DNA of 64,000 nucleotides from Gammaproteobacteria bacterium (GTDB taxonomy: Bacteria; Pseudomonadota; Gammaproteobacteria; Enterobacterales; Permianibacteraceae), in the NCBI GenBank assembly GCA_016182845.1, contig JACPFT010000001.1, positions 372,001 through 436,000 on the forward strand, written 5' to 3'. The notes beneath the pieces were generated by a model, which had not been told where the DNA came from, ran no database searches, and was given only the letters and a program-made list of their open reading frames with translations. Position numbers and translations under genes: made by a program. This document shows, in pieces, positions 35,680-42,966 of this stretch (the first letter of the stretch is position 1; each line of letters opens with the position of its first letter).

Positions 35680-37290
35680 TTACGCGACGCCTTCTGCCTC
35701 TTCCTGAAACAGCTCGGCCTCATTCTCTAGCTGATGTTCAAGCCATGCCTGCTTCATTGAAGGATCTTCCTTCAATCGCTGTTCAATGGTTAGCGACTCC
35801 CGGTACTCAGCGGCTTCGGCCATCATGGTCCATGTTGCCTGGAGATTCATGGCCTCGGTTGCCGAGCGGATGTCTTGCAGAGTTAGCCGAAAGAACTCCT
35901 TGCGCGGATTGACTTTGTTAACTTGCATCTGTAGGAATCGACGATGGAACGTGGTTTCCAAAGCAGGAGCATCATCCGACCAGATCAAGGCATGGACATC
36001 AAACGGGAAGGGTACGCTGGCATCACCCAGTTCTCGAATTCGGTCGAGCGGTTCCAAACGGCGGGTCATCCCGATTTTGAACACCTCCTCGCCGAAACTA
36101 CCGATATTGGAGATGACGTAGACATGACCTGACTTGGTCTGTTGAGCCATGGACAGGGCGCGTTGGTTCTTCTCTTCGGTCTGCAACAACTTGGTTTGCA
36201 GTTCCTGGAGCTGTTGTTCGTAGAAAGCTTTCTGCTCCTCGCTAGCTTTGGCGACTTGGCTGCTGACCTTCTCCATGGCCTTACGCAGCATCTCCTCTTC
36301 TTTGGCGGCATCTTTCATTGCGCGTTCGAAATCTCGCCGGGCTCTTTCCTCTTCACGGATTTGCTCCTTGAGACGGCGCTGTTCATCCCGGTCCCGTTCA
36401 CGCAACGCGAGCACCGCACAGGCCCACTTGAGCTCTCCCAAGCGCGCATCCAAATATTCTGAGGTGATGCGGGCATCGCGAAACGCTGCGCCGTTATAGT
36501 TTACCGTGTTGTAGGCATCGATGATTTTTTGTTGCAGCGTGCCAAAATTATCGGTTTTGCTCGATGACAGAATGGAATCGACCTTGCCGTTGAAAGCATC
36601 GACCACGAATCGAATGGCTGTTTCCTTGCGGTTGGCCTCCACGTACTCGCACGTCGCAGCGGCGCCCTGTTTGATCATGGCTCGCGTTCGTTCGCGGGCC
36701 CGCTTCAGCGCATCACCCGCTTCGGTGAAACCGTACTGATCGCCCAATTCATCCAGCAATGAGAACAGCGGGACAATGTAGTGATCGCCGTAGCCCTGGA
36801 TGATGTTCTTCATCGCCTTGACCGTCGACTGATAATGCTCGGCGTTGCGCATCGCTTCCAGAGCCTGGCCAGCGATGGCTTTGGCTTTTTCCTCAGCCGC
36901 ATCGACTAAGCGTTGTGCCTCTTGAGCGGCGCGCGTTTCGGCGTGTTCTGCTTTTGCCCTCAGCGTTTGTGCTTCAGCTTGGGCGAGTTTCAGAATGGCT
37001 TCAGCTTCTTGGCGGGCAACGTTGATCCGCGCTTGTGCCTGCTCTTGGATTTTTTGCACGGCCTGCCGAACATCGACGATTTCCCGATAGCGAGCGAGGC
37101 TCCTGACTTCATCGTTTAGCTTGTCTATCGTGCGCAGCTGTTCTGCAAGCTGATGGTTGAGCTGTGCGAGCTCAGCTTCCAGTGCCTGATTACGTTGCTG
37201 AAATTGAACAGCCGCTTGGCGACTAAGCCGGCGTTGCTGCAGTGCCCAGACCGCTAGTGCGGCGGCTGCAAGCGCAAAGAGAATGGCCAC
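35680..37290 (-). CDS. Membrane-anchored coiled-coil DUF4041 protein with GIY-YIG (T5orf172/MUG113-type) nuclease domain
   Basis: 536 residues. A short N-terminal transmembrane helix (about 2-17) is followed by coiled coil to about 140 and the DUF4041 region (about 150-300, IIQGYGDHYIVPLFSLLDEL). A second coiled coil (about 310-385) leads to a GIY-YIG-type domain (about 388-474). The latter shows GHVYVISN, FKIGMTRR and LETTFHRRF with the catalytic Glu. The architecture occurs in phages and in bacterial defence islands. DNA cleavage at the membrane is inferred. Confidence 0.85.
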   Translation of the reverse strand: MAILFALAAAALAVWALQQRRLSRQAAVQFQQRNQALEAELAQLNHQLAEQLRTIDKLNDEVRSLARYREIVDVRQAVQKIQEQAQARINVARQEAEAILKLAQAEAQTLRAKAEHAETRAAQEAQRLVDAAEEKAKAIAGQALEAMRNAEHYQSTVKAMKNIIQGYGDHYIVPLFSLLDELGDQYGFTEAGDALKRARERTRAMIKQGAAATCEYVEANRKETAIRFVVDAFNGKVDSILSSSKTDNFGTLQQKIIDAYNTVNYNGAAFRDARITSEYLDARLGELKWACAVLALRERDRDEQRRLKEQIREEERARRDFERAMKDAAKEEEMLRKAMEKVSSQVAKASEEQKAFYEQQLQELQTKLLQTEEKNQRALSMAQQTKSGHVYVISNIGSFGEEVFKIGMTRRLEPLDRIRELGDASVPFPFDVHALIWSDDAPALETTFHRRFLQMQVNKVNPRKEFFRLTLQDIRSATEAMNLQATWTMMAEAAEYRESLTIEQRLKEDPSMKQAWLEHQLENEAELFQEEAEGVA

Positions 37291-37518
37291 AGTGAATCAT
37301 CTCTGTTTAGGTTGTGCATCCTTGGGCGGGTCTGGGCCAAGACCGGTGGCCGTGCAGTGCTTGGGCACGGCCAGAAGAACAGCGGGGAACCCCGCGTGGG
37401 CATACTCTATCAATTCGTGACGTGGCGCTCAAATTCCGTCACACCATAGGTGGCGATTGAACAATTATTAAGCGATTACTTGCATCTTCACACCTACCCG
37501 GCCCAGTAAAACGGCTCG

Positions 37519-38697
37519 TCACCGCCGCCTCTCCCAGACATTTTCCAGGCCCTCGTACATCACTCCCAAGATCTCCACCGCCCGGAACACGCGATGGCGC
37601 TGCTGGGCCGGCGCCGCCAGGATGCCTAGGTCGACTAGGGTGGCCATGGCCTTGTTGGCGGCCTGGAAGGACAGGCCCAGCTGCTGTTCGGCTTGCCGCA
37701 CGGTGACCGTCGGCCGCTCACTCAACAGTTCGGTGACGATGCGCCGTGCGCCGGCATGGCGACGCAAGTGGGCGATGCGCCGTTCCCACTCGGCATGGAT
37801 GGCACGCAGCCTGTCGATGATGGCCAGGGTGTGCTGGCAGGAGGCGATCACGCACTCCAGGAACAACTGGACCCACGGTTCCCAATCCAGGCGCATCTGC
37901 ACCTGCAGCAAGGCGTCGTAGTAGTCCTGGTGGCGCAGCTTCAAATAGGTCGCCAAGTGAATGGGCGGCTCGTCCTCGGCCAGGAACATCAGCGGAAGCA
38001 ACAGGCGTCCGAGACGGCCGTTACCGTCCATGTAGGGATGGATGGCTTCGAACTGCGGGTGCACTATGGCGGCGCGCGCCAACAGCGTCGGCACGCGCAC
38101 GTCCTCCGGCACGTAATAGAGCAGCTTGTCCAACGCGGCCATGTGCTCCGCCAGGGTGTCGGGCGGCGGCGGAATGAAGCGGGCGGTCTCCAGGGTGAGT
38201 CCGCCGATCCAGTTCTGCTGGTCGCGCCATTGCCCGGGCCGCTTGCGCTCCTGGCCGGCCATGAGGATGCCGTGCAACTGATTGAGCAGGGTGCTGTTCA
38301 GCGCTTGCGGACCGCCGTCACGAATGGCGGCGCAGCCCGCCGTGTAGGCCTGCACATAGGCCAGGGTCTGGCGGGCGTCCTCGTCCTCGCGTTCCTGCTC
38401 CACTTGAGTCTCGTAGACCAGCAGCGCCTCGAAGCCGGTTTGCATGCCCTCGATTTGGCTGCTGTCGGCGGCTTCGCGCCGGTTGAGCATGCTCATCAGC
38501 AAGTCCCGCTGCGGATAGTCGCGCAGCGCTTGCCGGAGCGCGCCCAAGGCCTGTTCGGCCTGGGAGAAGCGCAGGCTTTGCCGGGGCAGATCGAAGAAAT
38601 GCGGCGGCGGCTCGGGCAGGACCGCGAACTGGCCACTGCGGCCGGGGATGGGTCGGGCGGTCTTTTGCAGGCGGGGGTGCAGGTCGGAACGGCGCAT
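37519..38697 (-). CDS. Fic-family protein (AMPylase-type) with N-terminal inhibitory helix and C-terminal HTH
   Basis: 392 residues from the ATG at 38697; a TTG at 38712 is an alternative start. The Fic core motif HPYMDGNGRLGR (about 220-231) is complete, so nucleotide transfer (AMPylation) is possible. The N-terminal SSQIEG (about 79-84) matches the inhibitory [S/T]xxxE[G/N] motif of class II Fic proteins, which obstructs ATP until relieved. A C-terminal winged helix-like part (TVRQAEQQLGLSFQAANKAM) suggests DNA binding. The target is unknown. Confidence 0.88.
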   Translation of the reverse strand: MRRSDLHPRLQKTARPIPGRSGQFAVLPEPPPHFFDLPRQSLRFSQAEQALGALRQALRDYPQRDLLMSMLNRREAADSSQIEGMQTGFEALLVYETQVEQEREDEDARQTLAYVQAYTAGCAAIRDGGPQALNSTLLNQLHGILMAGQERKRPGQWRDQQNWIGGLTLETARFIPPPPDTLAEHMAALDKLLYYVPEDVRVPTLLARAAIVHPQFEAIHPYMDGNGRLGRLLLPLMFLAEDEPPIHLATYLKLRHQDYYDALLQVQMRLDWEPWVQLFLECVIASCQHTLAIIDRLRAIHAEWERRIAHLRRHAGARRIVTELLSERPTVTVRQAEQQLGLSFQAANKAMATLVDLGILAAPAQQRHRVFRAVEILGVMYEGLENVWERRR

Positions 38698-38700
38698 GGG

Positions 38701-38732
38701 AAAGTTGAACAAGCAGAATGTTATTCAACTTT
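38701..38732. promoter_or_regulatory. 9-bp inverted repeat at the fic start, probable autoregulatory operator
   Basis: AAAGTTGAA and TTCAACTTT are separated by 14 bases. The site lies immediately upstream of the fic ATG and 14 bp before a divergent ORF. The Fic protein has a C-terminal HTH, so self-regulation at this site is plausible. Confidence 0.55.
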
Positions 38733-38745
38733 TATCATCGAAAGC

Positions 38746-38838
38746 ATGAACCAACAAGACCTTGTTCAAGCTTTCAACCGCCCATCCTGCTGCTCCCAAA
38801 TCGAAGCACCGGCATTGTTGCGACTCGGCCATGTCTAA
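38746..38838 (+). pseudogene. Cut-off divergent ORF next to fic
   Basis: An ATG at 38746 opens a 30-codon frame starting MNQQDLVQAFNRPSC that stops at 38838, six bases before the right end module. Its proximity to that module suggests the 5' end of a once longer gene, divergent from fic and sharing its operator, that was cut by the element. Codon usage is ordinary; the family cannot be named. Confidence 0.4.
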
Positions 38839-38843
38839 GCGTT

Positions 38844-38955
38844 TGCGGAAGTAAAAGTGTACACACACCAGCGTAAGTAAAAGTGTCCCATTGCGTACGG
38901 AAGGCCCCTTTGGAAAGTATAAGTGCTCCATCTGGAGGTAAAAGTGTCCCGCACG
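38844..38955 (-). repeat. Right end module: four 15-bp repeats, mirror of 33431-33541
   Basis: AAGTAAAAGTGTCCC or variants occur at 38849, 38875, 38915 and 38936 (spacings 26, 40, 21), the reverse order of the left module. The inner edge is TGCGGAAGTAAAAGTGT starting at 38844, a TG-type terminus matching the CA of the left module. The tnpT gene ends 128 bp to the right. Confidence 0.75.
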
Positions 38956-39082
38956 CTTCGATTTTACTCATTTAATCAATGTGTTAGGCACTAGTTACCG
39001 CATTCGTCATTCTCGTGCGCCCCAAGTCGAGGCTTTTTGCGCACGGAAACAGCGGCTTACGCTCGGTGACGCTCAGCGCCCT

Positions 39083-40015
39083 CTAGCGCATCGTTCGCTT
39101 TGTTGCGCCTCGGCCATGCCTGAGTGCCGCAGCAACTTGGGAACGTACGCTGCCACCCATCCTGGGCTTCACTTCCCTTACCGCGATGCACAGTCCCTGC
39201 AATTCCGTTGTGAGAGCGGCCAGCGCTCGTTCGACAGCTATGCGGCTTTCGCTCTCCGCACGAAGCGTTGCTGTTTGTGCGGCGGCCTGCTCCTGCTGCT
39301 CCGTGATGCGCTTGGCCTGATCGGCATTGACCCGCTCCAACTTCTTTATTTGCTGTCGCCCCTGATCAATGTCCTGCATCCAGCGCGATTCGTTGGCCAA
39401 GTATTGGCGATGGAACTCGGCCATTTCCTGTCGATGCTGCCGAGACTGGTTCCGGCCTTCCTCTTCGAGTCCGTGGAGTCGTTCTTCCAGGACCGTGCGC
39501 TCCTTTGACCGCGCCAGTTCACTCACTTTGAATTGGCTTTCGGCTTCCGCAAGCGCGTCCTTCAGATACGAGTTCTCCGCATCCAGCTGGGAATGCACGT
39601 GGCGCATGTCCGCTAACTGCTCCGTTAAGCGAGCTTCGCGTTCACGGGATTCGGCAAGCTGTTCCTTCAATGCGCGCGCATACGCATCGAGCTGCCGACG
39701 CTCCTCCTCCAACTTCGCCCGCTCCTGAGCGACTTGCGCCTGAGCGCTCTTGAGCTTCTCCTCCGCCTCCTCTCCCGCCTTGCGCCACAGCGTCGCCATC
39801 ATCCCTGAAAGCTCTGGGGATAGGTTTTCTGTACCAAAATGGACCGGACGTGCTTGCCGCTCTTCACGCCAGCGCTGGATGTGCCGTACCAGTGTCGTCT
39901 TGCTGCCCCGACCCAGCTCTTCGCGGACGCGATCGACCGTCACCGTTAGCCGCTGTTCGTACAGATGGTCGGCAGCTTCGGCTACCTCTTCGTAAGTTAC
40001 CCCAATCTTTGCCAT
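39083..40015 (-). CDS. tnpT: TnpT-like cointegrate-resolution accessory protein (KfrA-type N-terminus, coiled coil)
   Basis: 310 residues. Residues 1-55 form the KfrA-type DNA-binding head (GVTYEEVAEAADHLYEQRLT, then LGRGSKTTLVRHIQRW). Residues 85-265 are a long coiled coil with heptad Glu/Gln/Lys. It is divergent from a tyrosine recombinase across a 161-bp gap full of inverted repeats, the layout of tnpT-res-tnpS in Tn4651-type Tn3-family transposons. It would assist synapsis at the res site. Plasmid KfrA is the alternative reading. Confidence 0.8.
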   Translation of the reverse strand: MAKIGVTYEEVAEAADHLYEQRLTVTVDRVREELGRGSKTTLVRHIQRWREERQARPVHFGTENLSPELSGMMATLWRKAGEEAEEKLKSAQAQVAQERAKLEEERRQLDAYARALKEQLAESREREARLTEQLADMRHVHSQLDAENSYLKDALAEAESQFKVSELARSKERTVLEERLHGLEEEGRNQSRQHRQEMAEFHRQYLANESRWMQDIDQGRQQIKKLERVNADQAKRITEQQEQAAAQTATLRAESESRIAVERALAALTTELQGLCIAVREVKPRMGGSVRSQVAAALRHGRGATKRTMR

Positions 40016-40043
40016 CGCTCACCTACCCTTCGGCAGAATTGAC

Positions 40044-40144
40044 TTAGCATACTAAACAACAGCTGAAACGTAACGTACTACATACTAAAAGGTATGCTAA
40101 AATCATATAATTCATGATTATCGCTATTATCATGAATATGCTAA
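40044..40144. promoter_or_regulatory. Putative TnpS/TnpT resolution (res/rst) site and divergent promoter region
   Basis: The gap between tnpT and tnpS is AT-rich and contains TTAGCATAC (40044-40052) mirrored by GTATGCTAA (40092-40100). It also has a perfect ATTCATGAT/ATCATGAAT pair (40110-40118, 40129-40137) and a further ATGCTAA at 40138-40144. One pair would be the recombinase core and the others accessory sites; which is which cannot be told by eye. Confidence 0.65.
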
Positions 40145-40176
40145 GCTGTCGGCTCGAAATCAGCACATGAGGCGCG

Positions 40177-41361
40177 GTGGGGATGTCTGGGGAGGGATTC
40201 TGTACCGCGCCAATGCCGCTGGAGCGTCTGGTGGGCCTGCCTGCCGCCCTGGATGGCTCCTCGGGCCGCAACCGCGCGCCGGGACAGGCGCAGATCGCCG
40301 CAAACACCGACTTGGCGGCCATTGAGACGTGGTTGCGGGAGTTCGTGGACTCGCCCCAGACGGAGCGCAGCTACCGCAAGGAGGCGGAGCGCCTATTGCT
40401 GTGGGCGATGTTGGAATGCGGCAAGCCCCTGTCCGGCCTGGCGCGGGAAGACATCCAGCGCTACCAGGACTTCTTGGCCTCCCCCACCCCGCGGGAGCGC
40501 TGGTGCGGCCCGCGCGCCCCCCGTTATTCGCCGAGGTGGCGGCCCTTCCAAGGGCCGCTGTCGGCAGCCAGCCAGGCTCAGGCCCTGACCATCCTCAATG
40601 GCCTGTTTTCCTACTTGGTCAACGCCGGCTACCTGCGGGGCAATCCCATGGGCTTAGTGAAGCGGCGCTTGCGCAACCGGGCTTCTGTGCGCACGCGCTC
40701 GCAGGGGCGCTTTCTGGAGCAGGAGCTGTGGCAGCGTGTCTGGCAGCACATCGTCCAGGCGTGTCCGCAAACCGGAAGGGAATGGGACCGACACGAGCGG
40801 ATTCGTTACCTGTTCACCCTACTGTATATGCTGGGAGCGCGCGTGGCTGAATTGGCAACCCATACCATGGGGAGCCTGCAGGAAGTACGCGGCCGCTGGT
40901 GGTGGTTCGTGACGGGCAAGGGCGACAAGCCGGCCAAAGTGCCTGTCTCCACCGAGTGCCTGGCCGCGGTGGTTCGTTACCGGCAGTACCTGGGACTGCC
41001 TCCGTTGCCACGCCCGGACGACAGCATCGCGCTGGTGCCCAGTCAGAAAGGAACGCGCCCGATCTCGGCCAACATGGTCTACCGTTTGGTCAAGGCGACC
41101 TTTGCGGAAGTTGCGCAACAACTGGAGGTCAAGGATCCGCCAGCCGCGCACAAGCTTCGCCAAGCCTCGACGCACTGGATGCGCCACACGGCAGTGACGC
41201 ACATGGCGGATGAAGGGCTGGAACTGCGTCTCCTCAACCGTACCGCGCGCCACGAAAAGCTGGAAACGACGATGATCTACCTGCACGCGGAAGACGAGCA
41301 CTGGCACGATAGCCTGATGCAACGCCGAATGCCTTCTTGGTCTGGGTCTGAGAATGACTGA
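40177..41361 (+). CDS. tnpS: Tyrosine recombinase, TnpS-like cointegrate resolvase
   Basis: 394 residues with a SAM-like N-terminal DNA-binding domain (about 45-160) and a catalytic domain. The active-site residues are visible: Arg222 (LGARVAEL), a Lys in TGKGDK, His333-x-x-Arg336 (HWMRHTAVTH), His359 (ARHEKL) and the nucleophile Tyr368 (MIYLHAE). All are intact, so it should be active. It is longer than XerC/D, and the pairing with a divergent KfrA-like gene favours TnpS. Confidence 0.87.
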   Translation: MGMSGEGFCTAPMPLERLVGLPAALDGSSGRNRAPGQAQIAANTDLAAIETWLREFVDSPQTERSYRKEAERLLLWAMLECGKPLSGLAREDIQRYQDFLASPTPRERWCGPRAPRYSPRWRPFQGPLSAASQAQALTILNGLFSYLVNAGYLRGNPMGLVKRRLRNRASVRTRSQGRFLEQELWQRVWQHIVQACPQTGREWDRHERIRYLFTLLYMLGARVAELATHTMGSLQEVRGRWWWFVTGKGDKPAKVPVSTECLAAVVRYRQYLGLPPLPRPDDSIALVPSQKGTRPISANMVYRLVKATFAEVAQQLEVKDPPAAHKLRQASTHWMRHTAVTHMADEGLELRLLNRTARHEKLETTMIYLHAEDEHWHDSLMQRRMPSWSGSEND

Positions 41362-41438
41362 CCCAAGCACGCCGGCCTTGGATTTACGATGGCTTAGCGT
41401 CACGCCATAGGAGCACACACTTCCCGCTCCTGCGGGAA

Positions 41439-41702
41439 TCAACGAGGCTCGCGGCGGTCGGCGCGTCTCAGGAGGAGTTTTCCGCTGGCGTCTTGGTCCA
41501 CCAGGAGCGTGTCGCCAAGAGTCCAGTCGAGCTCTTCCATCAGGGCATCGGGTAGCGGGATCAAGGCATCGCCGCCAGCTGGCAGGACGGTTACTATATA
41601 GCGCTTTCCCGCCGCAATCGGCACCAGCTCGCCCACAGGTTTTCCCTTGCGCGTGATTTTCACGCGCCCCTGATGACGCCGAACCCAGCGCAAGAGCGAA
41701 TG
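41439..41702 (-). pseudogene. Remnant of a Phd-like/AbrB-like antitoxin fusion
   Basis: The minus frame encodes RVKITRKGKPVGELVPI, which resembles the Phd/YefM core. It continues with a MazE/AbrB-like strand pattern (ALIPLPDALMEELDWTLGDT, then LLVDQDASGKLLLRR) to a stop at 41439. No good start exists upstream, and the 5' part is degraded. No toxin gene is recognisable nearby. Confidence 0.5.
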
Positions 41703-41986
41703 GCGCCCGGATGGGGGCGCACCAATGCCTATTGCACACGCTACGCCCGGCACTCGCACGGTGCCGATGTCGGCACGAGTCGCATACCGAGTCCATCGCA
41801 TCGCCCAACGCGAAGGCCTGGGCGGCATGCCCTAAACTTGAGAGGAGAAGGAACCGGCGGCGGGTGTCGTGCGTCGGCAAGTCGGCTTCGAGGGCGGGGA
41901 TTTCGCGCTCGTTGTCGCCCTTCTTTCGCGCCGGTGCTTCCCTCACGGGGCGCTCCGGCAAGACGGTGTGTGCCCAGGGAGTTTCC
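41703..41986. other. Degraded stretch between the antitoxin remnant and the P-II-like gene
   Basis: No intact gene. Frames on both strands are short and rich in Arg, Pro and Ser, typical of out-of-frame GC-rich DNA. The sequence CTCACGGGGCGCTCCGGCAAG near 41942 recurs in part at about 42329-42345. The upstream region of the P-II-like gene, with GGGAG before its ATG, is at the right end. Confidence 0.4.
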
Positions 41987-42328
41987 ATGAAACAGATTAT
42001 TGCCATCATTAAACGGAACCTGTTGGGACGGGTCAGCGAGGCCCTGCACCAACTGCCCCACTTCCCCGGCTGTACGCAACTCGACGCCGAGGGGCAGAGC
42101 CGCGGGCGAGGGGCCGACGGCCACTATGTGGCGGCCGACAATGACTTCGATGCGCATCCGGCGACGGTACTGCTGATGGCCTGCCGGGACGAAGACTGCG
42201 AGGCTGTTGTCGACGCCATCCGCCGGGCCGCTCACACGGGGCTTCCCGGGGACGGCGTGATCTGGGTGTCGGACTTGGCGTATTCGGTGCGTATCGGGTC
42301 GGATAAGGCCGGCAATCAGGCGCTGTAA
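41987..42328 (+). CDS. P-II-like signalling protein at the head of a copper RND operon
   Basis: 113 residues beginning MKQIIAIIKRNLLGRVSEAL, the beta-1/alpha-1 start of P-II proteins. It has the C-terminal AAHTGLPGDGVIWVSDLAYS and VRIGSD, which correspond to the P-II B-loop and C-loop. The T-loop is shortened and lacks the uridylylated Tyr. Proteins of this type occur upstream of metal-efflux RND genes and probably sense a metal or a small ligand rather than nitrogen status. GGGAG precedes the ATG. Confidence 0.8.
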   Translation: MKQIIAIIKRNLLGRVSEALHQLPHFPGCTQLDAEGQSRGRGADGHYVAADNDFDAHPATVLLMACRDEDCEAVVDAIRRAAHTGLPGDGVIWVSDLAYSVRIGSDKAGNQAL

Positions 42329-42484
42329 AGGGCGCGCTCCGGCAACCGCCGCCGGGCTCTGACCGCATGCGCTTGCCTCGTGTGCTCGGCCGGGTTGCCG
42401 TGCATCGGGAGAGCCGGGGTCGGTGGATTCCGTCGCAGGATCGTCTATGCTCAAGCGAGACACGTTCGGAGAGGGGGCGGCGCC

Positions 42485-42880
42485 ATGGCGTTTGCATGGA
42501 CTCACCGGCGAGGCGGAACCGGCCGTTTGACGGCTCTCCTGGCCCTGTTGGTCTGGGCGTGGCTGGCCGCGTCCTGCCCCGTGGCCGCGCATCCCTTCGA
42601 CTCCTTGTCCGCCGCCACCCAGCACCAGGAGCACGGCTCGGCTCCTACGGCGCACCTCGATGCGGCGTGCGGCCCGCAAATCCATGCCGCCGCCATCCCG
42701 GCTCGCGCCCCGCCCGAACCGGCCGCCGGTGCCGGGCATCCGGTTCCTCCGCTTCTCCCCGCCACCGCGCCAGAGGGTATGTCCCTTCCCCGTCCGGCGC
42801 CCTTCCTCGACACGCATTCGCCGCCCGTCGCGCGCGCCCGCCACGCCCCCTTGGGCGCGCAGGCGCCGCCCCTCGCCTAG
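42485..42880 (+). CDS. Small secreted His/Pro-rich protein upstream of cusC
   Basis: 131 residues from the ATG at 42485. It has a signal peptide (LTALLALLVWAWLAASCPVAA) and then a short His- and Pro-rich mature part (ATQHQEHG, ARAPPEPAAGAGHP) with no folded domain. Similar short open frames are common at the head of copper efflux operons. A periplasmic metal-binding role is a guess. Confidence 0.55.
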   Translation: MAFAWTHRRGGTGRLTALLALLVWAWLAASCPVAAHPFDSLSAATQHQEHGSAPTAHLDAACGPQIHAAAIPARAPPEPAAGAGHPVPPLLPATAPEGMSLPRPAPFLDTHSPPVARARHAPLGAQAPPLA

Positions 42881-42966
42881 GACAGTTCCGTCGTTATCGT
42901 TGAACGGCGGCCCGGCCCATGCCACCGGCCAGGCCTGTTGCTCGCGCTCGAACCGGAGTCTTGCCC

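Noticed and set aside
35469-35723. 84-codon minus ORF
   Set aside because: It is out of frame with the UvrD helicase remnant, which gives recognisable motifs in the correct frame.
33431-38955. The 15-bp repeats as a CRISPR array
   Set aside because: Only four copies per end, spacers of 6-25 bp, and the two sets are inverted; this is a transposon-end or iteron pattern.
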